NCBI GenBank assembly: GCA_030272585.1
Contig: BSYQ01000013.1
Span: 1,550,001-1,614,000 of the forward strand
Source of the DNA: Bryopsis sp. KO-2023
Lineage: Eukaryota; Chlorophyta; Ulvophyceae; Bryopsidales; Bryopsidaceae
Direction: 5' to 3'
Length of the DNA stretch: 64,000 bases
The notes below the pieces were generated by a model. That model ran no database searches. It worked only from the letters and a program-made list of their open reading frames with translations, and was not told the DNA's origin. The translations under genes were made by a program, and so were the position numbers. Each line of letters starts with the position of its first letter. Within the stretch, counting starts at the first letter, position 1. Below are positions 25,934-39,617 of this stretch, one piece after another.

Positions 25934-27976
25934 TCAGTCTTCATTTTTTGCCCATCATTGATGTACAATGGAAGTGGGTATGACCACCATCATTATGTTT
26001 CTCTCCATTCACAATCATCTTTTTTTTTTTGGGGGGGGGTATATTTAGTTTCTAAAACTTCATTATAAATTTTTGAAAAGACAGCGTGATGTGGTGATGT
26101 CACGCAGTGATGTTTTGATGACGAGATTTGCTGAATGGCTGGTTTTTCATGGGTACTCAATTTTTATTTTTTTTTGAGAGGGGGGTGGATGACAAATTAC
26201 TTTGATTTGGTGACCTCCCATTACTTTCTGCAAGAGACAAGCACGGGGCCGGGGATAGAAATTGTGGATCCAAATGTAAAGATGATCTCCTAAACTTGCA
26301 ACTTGGTTCAAGCTTTGACAAAAAAGGTGCATTCTATAGTATATATATATATATATATATATATACATCGGACACACATTGAAGCCCACAGAAACATGAA
26401 CCACCGCCATAGACACCACAACCCCCCCCCCCCCCCCTTGAAAAGCGGTGGAGGAAAGACCTGACCTCTCTTTCAACATTCCAAAAGAATCCGATTTACT
26501 GCTGATCAAATTTCGAAACTAAACGGAGAGGAGGGAAGCACGATTTTTCTCTTTTTGTGAGTTTAAAGTTGTTCCAAAGCCTCTTTTCTTTTGTCTGAAG
26601 TACATGCCAAGAACTGTGTTATAAAACTGCTGAAGTTGGTATGTTGGCTTGCAACAACTGTACCTGCTCAGCCGTTGAAACATTTCACTTTTTCTCTGCA
26701 ATTGAGAGAAATTATGTAGCCAGATTCGATTTGTTGATCTGTTGATGCAGAATTGACATGTCAATTTCCAGCAAATCCACAAAAAAAAAGACATACCAAG
26801 GCTTTTGCTCTTTTTTTTTGTTGGCCCCACAATGTTGCTGAATTCTCTATACTTTTCAAAGAAAACACATCACCCTGTCGCACTTCTATGATCGTGTATA
26901 TACTTTACCTATATGCAGTTTTTGTCTTTTGTTTTCGTTTTTCTAGGTGGTTTCGACCCCCCCCTCTTTTCGAATCTCACCCCTATCCCCCGTTTCAATT
27001 TTGATTGACTAGCAAACCGAAAGGCCTCCCTATTTCAAGAAGAAACATAAAAAAAATACTCCCAACCAAAAAAAATGACGTCTTGTTCATCCGTTCAAAA
27101 AACCCATGATGAAAAAAAAGAAACACAACACACCCAACATCCTTCCCCCCCCCCCCCCCCCCCCCCTCCCTTTTTTTTTTTTTTTAATCGAATCTTGATG
27201 ACTCGATGAAAATCTTTATATATATTTTAATCATGGCCACTAGTTTTGAATCAAATTCCATCCCGACAGGGAACACTCGCACAAAAAAGAACAAAAAAAG
27301 AAAAACTGGGTTAAGGGAAAAAAAAAAGAAAAAAGATGACCACCCTTTAAATTCATCGTACACATAACCACCTCTCACAAACCCGTCGAATCCCCCCCCC
27401 CCCCCCCCAACAATTCCATCTCTCCCCCCAGCCCCTGGAAAATCAAATAAAAGCACAACCCCGTCAAGCCAACAACTTACACCCCACTGTCAGTTTTCAC
27501 TTTTTTTTTCCCCCTCTCTCTCGTTTCGTGGGTTCTCCTATTGAGGTCTTTTTTTTCAAATTCCTCAATCTCCCACGTCCCTTTCATTCAACTAGCTTTG
27601 GCTAACACTTTTTTTTTTTTTTTTCCTTTTTTAAATTCTATTTCACCCCTCGGAGCAAAAAATAGTTCCTCACTTCAACAATTTTACTCTCCTAATCCCA
27701 ATTTTACCTCCCTCCCCCTCCCTTTTCAATTTTCAATTTTTTTTCTTTTCTTTTCTTTTCATTTTTTTTTTTTTTTTTTTTTCAATTTCAGGAAGAGGGA
27801 TGCAAGAGAGAACGGGCCAAAAAAAAAACAAAAAACCCAAAAACGAAAAAAACCCAAAAAAAACTGTCGACCACTCGATCGTTCACCATAAATTGAAGCT
27901 CCGAATTGCGTAATCGAAAATCCTTATCAAAAAAAAAAAAAGAAGAAAAAAAAAAACCCACCACCACCTCACCCAC
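25934..27976. other. intergenic; simple repeats only
   Basis: It contains a (TA)n run near 26340-26365 and poly(C) tracts near 26421, 27147 and 27391. Long mixed poly(T)/poly(C) stretches lie at 27500-27790. No exon or RNA gene is supported. Confidence 0.5.
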
Positions 27977-29888
27977 TTACATCGTGGGCTGCCCATGCCC
28001 ATACAGTCCATCCGGGGTGGGATCCTCAGAAACTATATTATCCAGCATCGCACTGAACAAATCCGATGGATCGGCAGCCGCTTGCCTACTGACGGTGGAC
28101 AGCTCAGGGAAAATATCCTCCGTTTCTTGATTCCAGTTAAAATATCGATCTGGGTCCCCCAAACCCACCGGCATGAAGCGGGGCGACGGGATGGGGGAGT
28201 TGTGGAGGTAAGCTTGTTGCATGGGGTATTCCGGGTTGTGTCTAACATTTCCGTAGTAAGGTGGAGGGGAAGCCCCCATGATATTGCCTCCGAACTGAGG
28301 AACCCCTTGCTGTAGGGCTCCACCATCCTGCACCAAAAAAAACCCAGCATTCTTAGTGTTAACGAGTAATCTATGAGACTTCATGGCACCCAGAATGGAC
28401 TCTTTTTTTTCAATTCTTCTTGTCGGGTGTTTGCCCTTTGATGTTTTGTTTTGTTTTGTTTTGCTTTTTTATTTTTTTTTCCTTGGAAGATTGAGGAGCA
28501 GGGGGCGTACCGGGGGTGGAGGCAAGATTGGCTGTGGGGCAGAGAATTGTAACGCCGCTTGTGCAAATTGTGGATGAGCCTCCATTCTTCCTTCGTCCAT
28601 CATCGCAACTTGGGGGTGCGGGGCCGGCATGGCGCTATCCAAACCGACGTCCGGAACAGGATGCTGCCCACAGCAATAAAAAATCATATCAAACCCCCAC
28701 CAGAAAAGTTTTCGCTTTGTTCGTTGCAATATCTTCCGCCGCATAGAAACAACAACTAGCACTCCATGCAGGATCCAAGCGGTGGCCGACGCCCGAAAAG
28801 AAATAAACGTTGACTTACAGCGGGTATGATGTTTTCTGGAGCAAGGGGTACTGCTTCCCCTGAGTTTCTGTGGCTTTCTGGAGTTTGGGCCAGCTCGGAT
28901 CGGCTTTCGGCCATCCTTTCGTGATCCGCTGGATTGGCCATGGAAATCGGTTTGCTGACTGATGAAGCCTGTGCTCCGGAAACATTGGACAGCGTCATGG
29001 GTGCTGTGGTTTGTCCCAGAGCGATCGATGTCCCTAAGATTAATTATAAAGAAAAAGAAATAAGAAAAAAACATAACTCTGCGAAGAGTGCTTCTGAATC
29101 CAAGTCTGACAAATACAATAATAAAAATGGGGGGAAAAAACTAAGCATAACGACGATCCACATCCAGGATATAGACAAATCTATATACAGCCCCAAAGAG
29201 AATTGAAACGTTACCTCATCCGCTCACAACCCCCGATCAAAATCCAGACAAAAGACAGCAGCTTGTTTCCACGCGCACCTGTGAGCTGAGTCCTGAGCTG
29301 GGCGATTTCGAACTGCAAATTGCCACAGACTTGCTCCCTCTGCTGGGATCTGTGCATGAGCATTGACACACGACTCCGTAAAGTGTCCCTTTGGCAAACA
29401 AGCTCCTGGTGTTGGTTCCGAAGCTGGACCAGTTTGTGAGCTGTATTCTCGCTCTCCTGCTTCATTTTTTCCACCTAAATTGTAGTGAAAATCCAACTCA
29501 ATTTCGTATATTGTCGCGTAAAGCCGTAACAAAAAAACAGAAAAGAGAAGAAGGAAAAGTAAGGATAGGGATGACACACACGTGTGTGTAATCATATGTC
29601 TGCAATATTTTCCTAATTACTTTTCTCTTCTGGAAAAATCTGATTTTATTTTTTTATTTATTGTATATTGGAAAAACAGGAAAACAAAGAATCATCAGCA
29701 TTGAACGTCCCACACAGTTTAAACTTTTTCCAATCAGAAACCAAAGCATACATTTGCAAATTCTCCCTTCCCCCCCCAAAAAAAAAGTTGAAAGAAAAAT
29801 GCACATTTTGATTTCTTTTTCAATTTTTTTTTTCTTGTTTTTCTTTACCTTGCGTTCGATGTCTGACACGTACTGCATCTTTTTCTAG
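27977..29888 (-). CDS. leucine-zipper protein, bZIP-like, 5' end unresolved
   Basis: Five exons join in phase. A short exon (about 29888-29849) gives KKMQYVSDIERK. Next (about 29473-29280) is a heptad coiled coil (QHQELVCQRDTLRSRVSMLM, ending EIAQLRTQLTG). Then come TSIALGQTTAPMTLS (about 29030-28820), a His/Pro-rich part (HPVPDVGLDSAMPAPHP, about 28665-28510) and a C-terminal part ending DGLYGHGQPTM. Spacing after YVSDIERKVE resembles the zipper start of bZIP transcription factors, where the basic DNA-binding helix should come just before. I could not find that helix upstream. Either a distant exon encodes it, or this is a zipper-only regulator starting at MQYV. Confidence 0.6.
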
Positions 29889-31286
29889 TATTTTTCAACC
29901 TTGAATCTGAAAACCCGGTCAAATTTCAAGCAATCCTCGAGGCAAGATTTGACTCCACTCTCTGGAGCATATATCCATGCACAGCAGGGGGCCTTGTTTC
30001 ACTCCCCCCTCTCTACAAAATTAAAAAAAAAACAAGAAAGAGGCCATCAAACAGAAAACAAAATAAATAAACTGGCCAGCCTTTAATGTGCAATCCACAC
30101 CGCTACAGGAGAACACAGCATTATATGCAAGGAATTTGCTCAGCTTTCATATCTTTGGAAAGATATAAACAACCAATTTTTTTTTCCGTACGAGCAGCGA
30201 AAATCTGCGATGGTGCCTTGTATTTTCCCAGGGGCGGGGCCGCGTTTTTTTTCCCCCTTCAGATGAAACGCGTCGATTCTTTTTCCTTCCCAGAGTTGGC
30301 ACCACGTGTTGCCGTTTAGGTGGTGACGGTCAAATGGCACGAACGAACCTTTGTCAGTCAGGAGGCCTCCACGCCACCAGCTGGACTTCACCACCGCAAC
30401 AACGCTCGGTCAAGGTCCCACCTCCCCGGGAAGAGAAAACGCGAATCCTGAAGTGCCTCCAACTGGGAATGACTGCAGCCAACGCAACACACAGTAAATG
30501 TGATACCGCGCTCTCAAGTCGTTTCTCCATCACGCTCCCCGCCGCTTTACTAGTCCAATTCCCTTCTTACGCGAGCGAGGTACGGGTTCTAATCCCACCA
30601 GTCAGCGACACGTGAATAATGTCACCAAGCTTTCTCGCATAAAAGACAAAAACGGCGGGACCCCTTCCCCTCCCTCCCTATTCCCAAACATTTCCTCCAG
30701 GCAAATTGCTGACGACGGACGTCATCCGCTGGAGGAATGCCACTGCAAACTGAAGCGAGGCGACACGCAGGGTCGAACGGAAAAGTTTCGACGGGCCTCG
30801 TGAGCCAGGCGAAAAAAAAACAACCGACGTTTAGCGTTCACGGACCTTACACTTCTCGATTGGGCTCCAGTTACTGGCACCCGTTGAACGTAAGTCGTAA
30901 AAGGAAGGGTCGAAATTCCGTTGTAACACTCACACAGGCGGGGCAGACATCGACGTTGATGGGGCGAGGAAATTTGACAAAAAATGAAGGTCTGAATCCT
31001 ATGTCTGACATACGGGCGACGATCACGTGACTGACGACGTGTGATGTGACGTCACCCCAACGACCTGGAAAGCAAGAGCTGACGAACGCTTTTTGGGCCC
31101 CTGGTTTTTTGGCCACGCTTTGAACTCAATTCCCCGTTTTGAAAAAAAAAAAGCCTCGGAAGGCGTCCACCAACCGAACGGTCTTCTTAACGACGGGAGG
31201 CTTGTTTTCCCGTTTGGTATTTTTGGATGCGTTTTTTGGAGGTAACCACGCCTGCGTGACGCGAGGTTTGATTCTGAAGAAGGACT
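29889..31286. other. intergenic between divergent genes
   Basis: No supported exon. This is the shared upstream region of the leucine-zipper gene (minus) and the LETM1-like gene (plus), and becomes rich in CG and ACG/CGT words towards 31300, as other promoter regions here do (3.1-3.4 kb, 53.1-53.9 kb). Confidence 0.45.
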
Positions 31287-34200
31287 ATGTCGTCGTTCGC
31301 GAAATCCGCAAACTCGACGACTTGGGTCTCGAAACGCCCTTCGGCATCGCACTCTCCTCAACTGCCCGTCTGTCGGCGCAAACGCCCCAGGCCGAAAAGA
31401 AACGGCTCTCGGAGTCCCGTCGGGAATTCTGGACGTTGGGGCCGTGGAGGATTGGCACCCTGGCCCGAAAGCGATTGGGCGATATCTGCGACGAGGTATG
31501 CGTTGAAACGGATACCTGCATGCTTGTTCTTTTCCTTCATTTTTAATTTCCTGAGAGGGGGTGGAGGGGTGGGCTATCTTCCCAAACCTCCATGATTTTT
31601 ACTTCTGTCCAGCAGACCAGTTTTTTTGATATTTTTCACCCTCTATTATTGAAATGCACAGAACAAGCCACCCAAATATGCAATCCAGTAAAAACTTGGG
31701 CTGAGTTTTTGGGTCATATCGCTTTGAAATGACAGCACACTTGATGGAGATAGGCAAAACTGACTAAAGATTAATCAGCATTAGTCATCCAGATATGCAC
31801 CATCACCAAATCCTTCAAACTGGGCCAAAAAAATTGAGGAAACGATTTCTAAAAACACGAAATGCCCAATCTGGCCACCAGCGTACCCCCCCCCCCCCCT
31901 TCATCCCCCAGCTCTTGTCTGTTTCTCTTTAAACAAGAAAACTGCTCCATTTTTACCTTTATTTTTTATTTATTTTTTATCGTGGGTTGTTGGATGTTTC
32001 AGTGAAACGATTGCGCCCGCTGATTTGGTGGGTGCCAACGTACGGGAAAGATCTTCTCAGAGAGTGTCCAGATTGGAGGGGCTCCTGATATTGCGGAAGC
32101 TGTATCGCAATTTCTTGAGGGCGGAATATCAGCTTGCGCAGCCCAGTCCCGTTTACGAAAAGTTACAGTCACGCTATGGTAGGGCATACAACAATCAAAA
32201 AGATAAATAACTGGAGCGGAATAATCTTACCATCCCCCCCCCCCTTTCTCTCTTCCTCTCCTCCACAAAACAGAAACCAAAACTGTTGTGGTTGTTTTTT
32301 TCTGGCCATGAGATGTTCTGGTTTAAAATGAGTAAAGGATGGCGAAAGGAAAAGTAAGACGAAGGTGAATTCCTTCTCAGGATCCAGTGCAGTTTAGTAG
32401 AGGATTTACTACCTTTCTGAATTTTTGGGAAGTGAGCGTTGTTGCACCAGGACACTTCAGCCAGAGAGTTTCATTTTTTTGCCAATCATAGGATGGAAAT
32501 TTAACCGTGGTGACAGGGTTGTTTTCCGAAACGAAAGTACATACATGAGAAGGTATTTTTTTTCCGTTTTTTTTTGTTTTTTCTATCTTTCCCTTCTATC
32601 GTCCTTAAAGTGTACATAAAACAAAAGATGACTGGCATTGTGGGGTAATTTTTTGGTTTCAGAGGAGGAATCGAAACGAAGTCCTCCTGCGACGGACGAA
32701 GAGAAAGCGGAAAGGGAAAAGGAAGTGAAATATTACGTGTTAAAGATTGTGGCCGATATGTCGCTGACATCGGAACAACTCAAGGTAAGAATTGCTGTTC
32801 TGTGGCTTGAGGGTCGGCTGGAGGGGGGGGGGGGAAGCTCCTTTTCAGTTATCTTCTTTGAAATCGTATTAAAAAAAACTTTTACTTGGATCGATTTGAT
32901 CCCTTTCCTTAGGGTTTTCGTGTCTAGTAAAATTTACTTCCCAACATAACGATTTTGAGCCAAAAATGATTTCAGGAAGTTAATGGGATGGTGATTTTCT
33001 GTCCAGAGTAGTGTACGATCTCTTTCCCCAAACATGGCGTCGCTTTTCCCGATGCGGACCGGAGATGAGGCCTTGGAGACAGTAAAGGAACGAGCGCTAA
33101 CGTATGCAACCGACCTCAAGCGAAGAGTGTCGATCGAAATTCCAACATTGCCATTTCCAAGGTCTGTCTGAACAGGACCCAAAGTGCTGCCGGGATAAAA
33201 AAAAAGGGGGAGGGGGGGACCAAAAAAACAACACCTCTTCATGTCTGTTGATGCATCGACGACTGGAAAATTGCCAGTGGTTATTCCAATTGCCTTATTT
33301 GTGAAATCTCAACTGTATTTCTTTCCGAAACCCCATTTGTGAACTTGGGCAAGGTTAAACAACTGAACTTTATGCCCGTTTGTGTGTGGGAATGTCTATG
33401 GAAAAATGCACTGAGTTTCCGTTATGTTTTGATGTAGTAAATACCTCCATCGAGCGGTGGCCGATGCGAGAGCAAAAAAGCCAATATATAGGTATCTGGA
33501 CGAGGACACCGTGGATCCTCCCGGCCCAATGCAAAGATTAGGAAAAGCTGAAAAAGCTGCCGAAAAATTTGTGGCCGGAAAGTTGCAGCAGGTTGGTACA
33601 TTTCCCATCTTTGGGGGGGGTTGAGATGCAGGTTTGATTTTTTTCGTTGCTGATCCTGATGGGTGAATTAGTCTTGATGTGTGGCCCCTCCAATTTGTAT
33701 TAAAAAAATCAATTTTTTGTCAGTTTTAAGATATCGGCTAATAAATCTAGTAATTCACTAAAAATTTTAATCGTTCGAAGTTGGTAGAACGTAGGTTTCC
33801 AAAACCTAATATCATAGGTTCAAGTCTTATAGAGCGTGATTTCTGTTCATTTTTGAAATTTTTTTGTTTTTAAATTTGAATAGCGATTTTGTTTAATATG
33901 CAGGTGAGGGAAACCACCCCGGAGGATTATCTGGAAAACATCCAGGACACTGCTGTTTACTTGAGGGAGTTCTGGGGTCGGCTGAACGGCAGGGGTCGGG
34001 GAAATGCCAGGTCGCTGCTCCCCACGGAGGTTCCCCGTCCGGCCTCCATCGAACAGGAGTGCAAAACCGTCAGCAGCCAATTGAGCCTGGAGCTGGAAAA
34101 GCTGGAAAAGAACCTCCAAGAAGCCAGCAAAGCACGGGAGTCTAAGTTGAGGGGAGCGGCCCTGGAGGAGAGGCTGCAACTGGCGTTCCAGCTGAAAATG

Positions 34201-35962
34201 ATGGACGAGGAAGTGCTGGAGCTCACCAGACTCTCGGCGGTACTGCTACTTCACTGATTGATACATTCACAGATGGGGAAAAAACTCATGCTGTGTGCAA
34301 CCCATTTCCCTACCACCTGAGATTCTCCATCGATACTTTTGGCTTGTCAATTTACCCAGTAGGTATTGTTGAAACCCTTGAGGATATTCTTTCTTTACAT
34401 ATACAATATGAGAAAAGATAGATAGACAGATAGGAGCTAGTCAATGGTGCTTACATAGGAGAGACGATCGGAAAGAAATGCTGAAAGATCATTTAATTTC
34501 ATTTGGATTTCATAGAGGGGAAACTAGATTTTTCCGCAGAAGTGGTCAAAGCTTCCCCATCGACTCGTTTTCTTGAAACATTTTCTTTTCCGTGGGGTGG
34601 CGCAGGTTCGATCCCTTCAATTTCAAATGGAGTACATTTATTTATATCTGGAGGAGGAAGCCTTGGACATTTCGGAAGACGCCAGGGCCTTTGGCCACAT
34701 CGCTCGCCGGGGCTCCACCGAAGAGCTCACTCTCCTGGCTGCCGAATTCGGCATCCTGGACGAGCAGTTATCCACCCTGGTGGAGACGTTGCTCCAGACC
34801 CCCAGCGTCTTGGTCCAAGACAATTTGCTGCAGAACTTGATAGAGGAAATCGACGATCTGAGGAAACGACTGGGCATCAGCCCCGAAATGGTGTTCGGAT
34901 CGTCAGGGTTGAGTTTGAGGAAAATCGAGCTGCAACTTCAGGAGGGGCAAGCGAAATTGTTGGAAGGGTGCCAGTTTGGAATCAGAGGGGTGCGGCTGTT
35001 GTCGTCTGACCTGGCCAATGCTGGGAAGCTCTTTTCGAGGGCAGCTCTGGGTGAGTTGATCGAGTTTTTGAAACCAAGACTTGAACAAGCTGGTGTGAAC
35101 AGCTGTCCATCCACGTAGGGCATGTATTGTCAATCGGGGTGGCGTCCGAGGGAATATCAGCAAAGAAAAGCAAACGAGGGTGCTTTTTGATGATGTGGAA
35201 ACTGGACAATAGTAGGCTTCTGTCTATGCCCTGGACGTCGATTCTTTCTCAATGCCTGTTTCTGAGTTTGGAGGTCGGATTGCTGAGTTCTGATTTGGCT
35301 GATAGGTGGAACTCTAAAGCCAAGAGAGGTGGCAGCCTTAAGGAGGACGTTCCGAGACTTGTTCACTTTCGTCCCATTCGTCATAATTTTGATCATTCCC
35401 TTGACCCCCGTCGGCCACGTTCTGGTGTTCGGATTCCTCCAGCGATTTTTCCCTGACTTGTTCCCGTCTCAATTCACGACCAGGCGACAAAACATAATGA
35501 CCAGGTGAGTAGATCTGCCAAACGATTAAACGAAAAAAAACATCCATCACTCATTTGGGTGTTGGAAGCCAACGATCATATTCACCGAAACTTCAGAACA
35601 AAACTGGCCCCAAAACCTAAACGAAACGTTGCAACCACCCCCCCCTTTGCACCCCCCCCCCCCGAAAAAAGGAGAGTAACAAAGGAAAAGGCTGGTTGAG
35701 ATGGGCAACGGGGTTGTACAGGTATGATGTCTTGCGTCAAAAATTGATGGCCGCTCGAAATCGAGCGGAGGAGGCTGAAGAAGAGGCTGAGCTGGTGCGA
35801 GCCCAGGAAGCCGTGGCCCGTCTGACGGCACCCCCAACTGCACAACGACGAGTTGCAACCTACAATGACGGAGGCCGCCTCGACGACCGATTGAAGAAAT
35901 TGCAGGACGAAGTGGCGGTGGCCGCCAATGAGGTGTTGGCAGCCTCCGAGGATGAAGTCTGA
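31287..35962 (+). CDS. LETM1-domain protein, probably inner mitochondrial membrane
   Basis: LETM1 proteins sit in the mitochondrial inner membrane and affect K+/H+ or Ca2+/H+ exchange. Nine exons join in phase: 31287-31495, 32003-32178, 32661-32785, 33006-33162, 33439-33591, 33904-34240, 34608-35050, 35307-35502 and 35721-35962, about 680 residues. The start [13 protein letters not shown] is the only frame whose phase fits exon 2, and it gives a Ser/Arg-rich leader. The middle is helical. The signature lies in exon 8: [20 protein letters not shown], a hydrophobic [20 protein letters not shown] and [10 protein letters not shown]. The C-terminal exon is coiled coil and acidic. The LETM1 core near the C-terminus after a long N-terminal region differs from the animal form. 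Confidence 0.85.
33773..33838 (+). pseudogene. plastid-type tRNA-Trp(CCA) fragment in an intron
   Basis: Within the intron between 33591 and 33904 lies a GTTC/GAAC D arm and a perfect TAGGT/ACCTA anticodon arm with loop TTCCAAA (anticodon CCA). An ATAGG/CTTAT T arm and AGAGCGTG follow. The 3' end matches the plastid trnW acceptor (GCGCTCT...AGAGCGTG), but the 5' acceptor strand here is ATTTTAA and cannot pair. It is a 5'-truncated copy, most simply plastid DNA transferred into the nucleus. Confidence 0.78.
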
Positions 35963-38021
35963 GTGGGATGTATCAGGTTGTTCGTCGATTGTTTCTATTT
36001 CATGTGGGGGCGGGGGGAGGGGAACAGCCGAAGCAGCAATCCCCTGGGAATATAGGCTGTTTGAATTTTCAGATGCTGTAGATATATGTACATCTCGGTC
36101 CTAGTGGTTTGGTTGTGGAGTGAAGTTGTGCAATGAAGTCTGGGGGAACGTCACATTTTTCGGAAGCTGGGAAATCGCACTTTCCTGGGGGGCGATCCAC
36201 GGGGTGGTCTAGATTTTTCTGAAAAACATACATACGTAAAAAAGTGTGTGTATTTGTGGAATTTCATAGTCTTGTATATCAAGCGGCACAGGAGGTGGCC
36301 TTCTATTTTTGGGTGTGCTTTCGTTGTGGGGATTTGGTTGACTGCCAAATCTACCCCACTGATTCGAAGGCGAACATTTGAGGATTGCTTTTTCTTTTTT
36401 TTTTCTTTTTTGCAGATGGGGGGAAGGGAGGGCATTTTTTTTTTGGCCAGGTTGCGATTGGTTGCTTGGAGTCAGGGGGGTGGAAGGAAAAAAAAAAGCG
36501 AGAATGAAAAGTAAAAAAAAAAAACGAAAAAAAAAAGAAGAAATTGCGATGCTCTTTTTGAGTGGGTTTTTCTATGTTGCTGCTAAGTTTTGTATTCTTT
36601 GAGAAAGGGGTTGGGGGGGAGGTAATGGGGGGAAAAAAAGCGGCAATGTGATGATGATTTGGATTTTTTTTTGTGACACTTTTTTTTTGTTGTGTGGTTA
36701 GTCAGCACGATCGAAAGAATGGTGTCATGGAGTATTCATTTGGATAAGAAGATGGCCATGGAAAAATGACCAAAAAAGTTGTAGAAAAAAAAAAGCAGAA
36801 CCACAGCAGGACAATCAGCTAACCGTCAGCTTTTTTCTGCCAAGCAGAATCTGCTTTTGTTTTGTACATGCTTTTTCTTCGAGATCCTGTCTGGCTGTTG
36901 AATTATTTTGGCCTGGTTTCGTGGTAGCATCATAGTCTTCACAATACATAGGAAATGATACAGGTTCATTGTTTGTTTAGCTGGAGGCAAATCAAAAATT
37001 GTCAGATCCAGTCTTACCCTCCACTAAGCGATTCTCACTTTCCAGCTGATACTAAGCCTTCTGGAGCTTGGGCGGGACGGGTACTTTCTGGGGTTTTTTT
37101 CCCCACGCTTGTGGCGCCGATTCCAAGGCTGGATGCATTACTCATGCACACCTCACACACATATCAGTCAGTAATTTCACTGGCGAGGCAGTTTTATTCC
37201 ACGTTTCGTACTGAGATGTTGGATGAAGCGTTATGCCATCCAGAGAACAAAGCGGGGGCCGTATTCACTCGTTAAACCCAGGATAGGCTCTGGAGTGGCA
37301 CACGGGAAAAGATCGAGAGGTTCGTCTAACCTACCCAATGGGTCTTGGCGTGCGTTGCTGTACTCCAGAAAACGCTCTGGTCGCCACTGTAGGTTTTGTG
37401 ACACCCCACCTCCCAGAACGTCTTGGACGAGTCGTTTGAAAGGGGGGGGTTGAAAGGGGAGTGTGGGGTGATGATTACGAGATTTTATCAGCCATCACGA
37501 TGCACCACGAGCGAATGGCTGTCGCTGGCCAGGTGTGGGAAAACCGCTTCGTCGTGTACTTTGAGTGCCAGTTGTTGCTCGATCACATCTGTCGACTGGC
37601 TTCTCCGTGATCGTACCGGAAAAATGGCGGCCGGGCACAAGAGTCGAGAATTTTGCTGGTCCAGGTAATACTGTTAGTCTGGAATTCGGGGGGAAAAAAA
37701 AAAACAACGCGGAAAAACCGTCGATTCGCGATAGTGTGCAAATATCCAATATCGCGCGGGGAAAGTAACGCCCAGCAATATCCAAGAGGAAATTTTTGCT
37801 GCGATTGAGAAAAAGAAAAGAAACGAAGCTTTCGAGGGATCGTCCGGGTGGCGTGGTGGTGGTGTTTTGTTTTTCTTCTTTTTTTCTTTTTCGATCTGAG
37901 GGCGATCTTCTCCGAATAATCGAGTCGGGAATTCAAGCAGCGTTTTTCAAAAAAGACCCGAGTTGGGTTCAATTTTTTTTGTCTACCTTGTTAAAACGGC
38001 CGGCGCTCTGCTGATCGACTA
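35963..38021. other. intergenic; no supported gene
   Basis: Low-complexity A/T- and G-rich runs dominate to 36900. From 36950 to 38000 base composition is more balanced, with ORFs up to about 106 codons, but no ATG-plus-splice pattern links them. The last few hundred bases are probably the promoter of the next gene. Confidence 0.45.
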
Positions 38022-39617
38022 GATGACGGTTTTTCAATACGCAACCTTGAAAAAAAAGGTGAGTTAGGGTGCGGCCACACGGGATCAATGAACCCGGGTG
38101 GATCGCGCGTCAATCGCCTTGGTGTCGGATCATATTGGCGGGGGATTCAATGGGGGAAGAATAGGTCGAAAAAATCTGCCGAACGAATTCGACAGGCTGC
38201 TGATCTAGGCGGGGGGTTTACGTTGGGAATTACGTTAGGAATTGCTCTGTTTTTCCTTCGTGCTCGTCGCGCGTTACTTTGCGTCACGGTTGGGGTCACT
38301 TTGTTCGTATCTCGTAATGCGTGGCGATTGTTTTTGAACGATATATATTTTTGGGGGTCCACGGCGCCTAAAACTCTAAACCTTGACGTGACTAAGACTT
38401 CCCCCCAACCCACCCCCCCCCCAAAAAAAAAATAAAAATAAAAATAAAAATCAATCGATTCTAATTATTTATAATAGCTTGATGAAAAATAACAAATATG
38501 TATGCCTGAGAAAGTGCAGATTGCCTTCAATGCAAGGGCCTTCGATGCCTTCGATGCGGCATTATTGTTTCAAGAATTTTGTGTTGATTTTTTTTGTTGT
38601 TTTTTTCAACCAATGTGAAAACGATTTCCATGTTTATATGTGTGCACAGCAGACCCCCCCTGGAGCACAAAAGCCTCCACGAAAACCTTCACAAAAATCT
38701 TCCCAGCCCAAGAAGTCGAATAAAACCAAGGGGAGCAAGAAGAAGACGGCGGCAAGTGGCAATGGTGCCAGCAGAAGTAAGATTTTGTTCGATAGGGCAG
38801 CTTTTCATGCAAGGCCCTGTGTAGCTGGCATGTGGAAAAGGGACAACGCCTTGAGCGATAAAATGACCCCCTTGTATAAACTTGCTTCTTTGGGGTGGCT
38901 GGCAAGAAAGAAACAAGAGTCTCTACAGTATTTGGAGGTATGGATCCAGAAAGAACTTTCTGGCAGCGCTCATTTTTTATTGATTGATTAATCGACTTTC
39001 GTTCAATTTTTTTGTGAAGGGAAAAGAAAAAAAAAGGCATAGCAGCATGGAAAAAGAAAAAATATTGGATGTTTAATTTCAGGATTCGTTTTTTTTCTTT
39101 TTTTTTCAACATGCAGTGTTGAGTTCAGTTCAGATCCAACGATTTTCTGTTTTTTAATATTCTGCAGGGTTTTCTTTTCTGTAGTTTTTGTTTTTTGGCG
39201 AACTTCAATTCCGGTTTTAAAAAAAATTGGAAAAAAAAGGTATATGTCTTCATTGTTTTTTTTTTATTATTATTATTTTTTGGGGGGGTGCAGATCGAAG
39301 ACACTCCACGGCAATTCAGTCGGACTGTGACTGGCCAATTCCACAAGATTTCGGACACCTTTCCTGTGGGTTTTCATCCTCAAAGCATGCCTCGGTGGTA
39401 CCAGAAGAGAGGGAACATGAAAGGCATGGTGGAACAGACCCCGTCTGGCCCTCGAACCTGGGTCAAATGGGGAGACCCCCAGCAGGGTCTGGAAATCTGG
39501 GAGCTGTACGGTGCGTCGAGTGACGGCCAAACCTTGACAGTCTACACCTCAGCCCTCAGCAGAGATGGGTTGCATGAAATCATGGTAAAATCTGTCTACA
39601 CCAGAATTGCACCTTGA
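38022..39617 (+). CDS. three-exon protein, unknown, possible beta-barrel domain
   Basis: Exon 1 (38022-38057) encodes MTVFQYATLKKK before GTGAGT. Exon 2 (38650-38937) begins QTPPGAQKPP, is Lys-rich (KGSKKKTAAS) and ends QYLE before GTATGG. Exon 3 (about 39293-39617) starts IEDTPRQFSRTV and ends YTRIAP with TGA. All joins are phase 0, giving about 215 residues. Exon 3 has alternating strands (TWVKWGDPQQGLEIWELYGA, GQTLTVYTSALSRDG, EIMVKSVYTR) like the closing strands of fatty-acid-binding or lipocalin-type barrels. The resemblance is loose and no function is claimed. Exon 2 alone would suit a nucleic-acid-binding tail. Confidence 0.6.

Noticed and set aside
30540-30610. B-box-like GGTTCTAATCC on the plus strand
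   Set aside because: Neither T stem nor acceptor stem pairs; chance match.
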